Assembly (NCBI GenBank): GCA_031253365.1
Contig: JAIRWE010000007.1
Span: 1 to 22,773 of the forward strand
Length of the DNA stretch: 22,773 bases
Direction of reading: 5' to 3'
DNA from: Oscillospiraceae bacterium
Lineage (GTDB): Bacteria > Bacillota > Clostridia > Oscillospirales > Ruminococcaceae
The notes under the pieces are model-generated. The model did not search any database. It was not told the origin of the DNA and worked only from the letters and a program-made list of their open reading frames with translations. Below are positions 22,768-22,773 of this stretch, in pieces; the first letter of the stretch is position 1, and every line of letters starts with the position of its first letter. The translations under genes were made by a program, and so were the position numbers.

Positions 22768-22773
22768 GGAATT

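Noticed and set aside
1..22773. CRISPR arrays, tRNA or rRNA genes
   Set aside because: No regularly spaced repeats, cloverleaf with a T-loop sequence or rRNA-like stretch was noticed by eye; weak cases could have been missed.

Overview
The window looks like chromosomal DNA of a fairly G+C-rich member of the Firmicutes, most likely class Clostridia. Supporting signs are the AddAB recombination complex (not RecBCD), a type III pantothenate kinase beside an ECF-type vitamin transporter S component, a YkuI-like EAL protein, strong AGGAGG-type ribosome sites, several TTG/GTG starts and consensus sigma-A promoters. The species cannot be told from the sequence. No rRNA, tRNA, transposase or CRISPR array was seen, and no gene-free stretch exceeds about 230 bases.

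Layout. (1) 1-4460, plus strand: the 3' part of coaX, an ECF S component probably for pantothenate, and mfd. (2) 4457-6713, minus strand: an ECF sigma factor followed by a large single-pass membrane protein that is probably its anti-sigma factor; this operon meets mfd with overlapping stop codons. (3) 6829-8613: a compact, A+T-richer restriction-modification (R-M) cassette (nuclease then methyltransferase, minus strand) bounded by two perfect 29-bp direct repeats. The right repeat covers the 3' end of addA and the left one supplies the methyltransferase stop codon. (4) 8607-15157, minus strand: addB-addA, coupled by an ATGA overlap. (5) 15257-16619, plus strand: a c-di-GMP phosphodiesterase-like gene with a perfect consensus promoter and a terminator-like hairpin in its short leader. 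(6) 16606-18151, minus strand: an A+T-rich secreted fibronectin-III protein with a palindrome at its promoter, then a mazEF toxin-antitoxin pair. (7) 18171-22651, minus strand: a tight cluster of mnmG, a small membrane protein, a uridine phosphorylase and a CBS-domain CorC-like protein.

How it fits together. Most of the window is housekeeping: CoA precursor salvage, transcription-coupled repair, recombination, tRNA wobble modification and nucleoside salvage. Accessory DNA sits at two points: the R-M cassette directly behind addA, and the FN3/mazEF block between the EAL gene and corC. The most interesting observation is the R-M cassette. Its repeats, base composition, dependence on host sequence for a stop codon and a -35 element, and apparent capture of the addBA terminator all fit an insertion with target duplication and no visible transposase. 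Secondary candidates are the EAL leader, the 26-bp palindromic operator, a plus-strand promoter facing antisense into the FN3 gene, and a possible structured element at the right edge.
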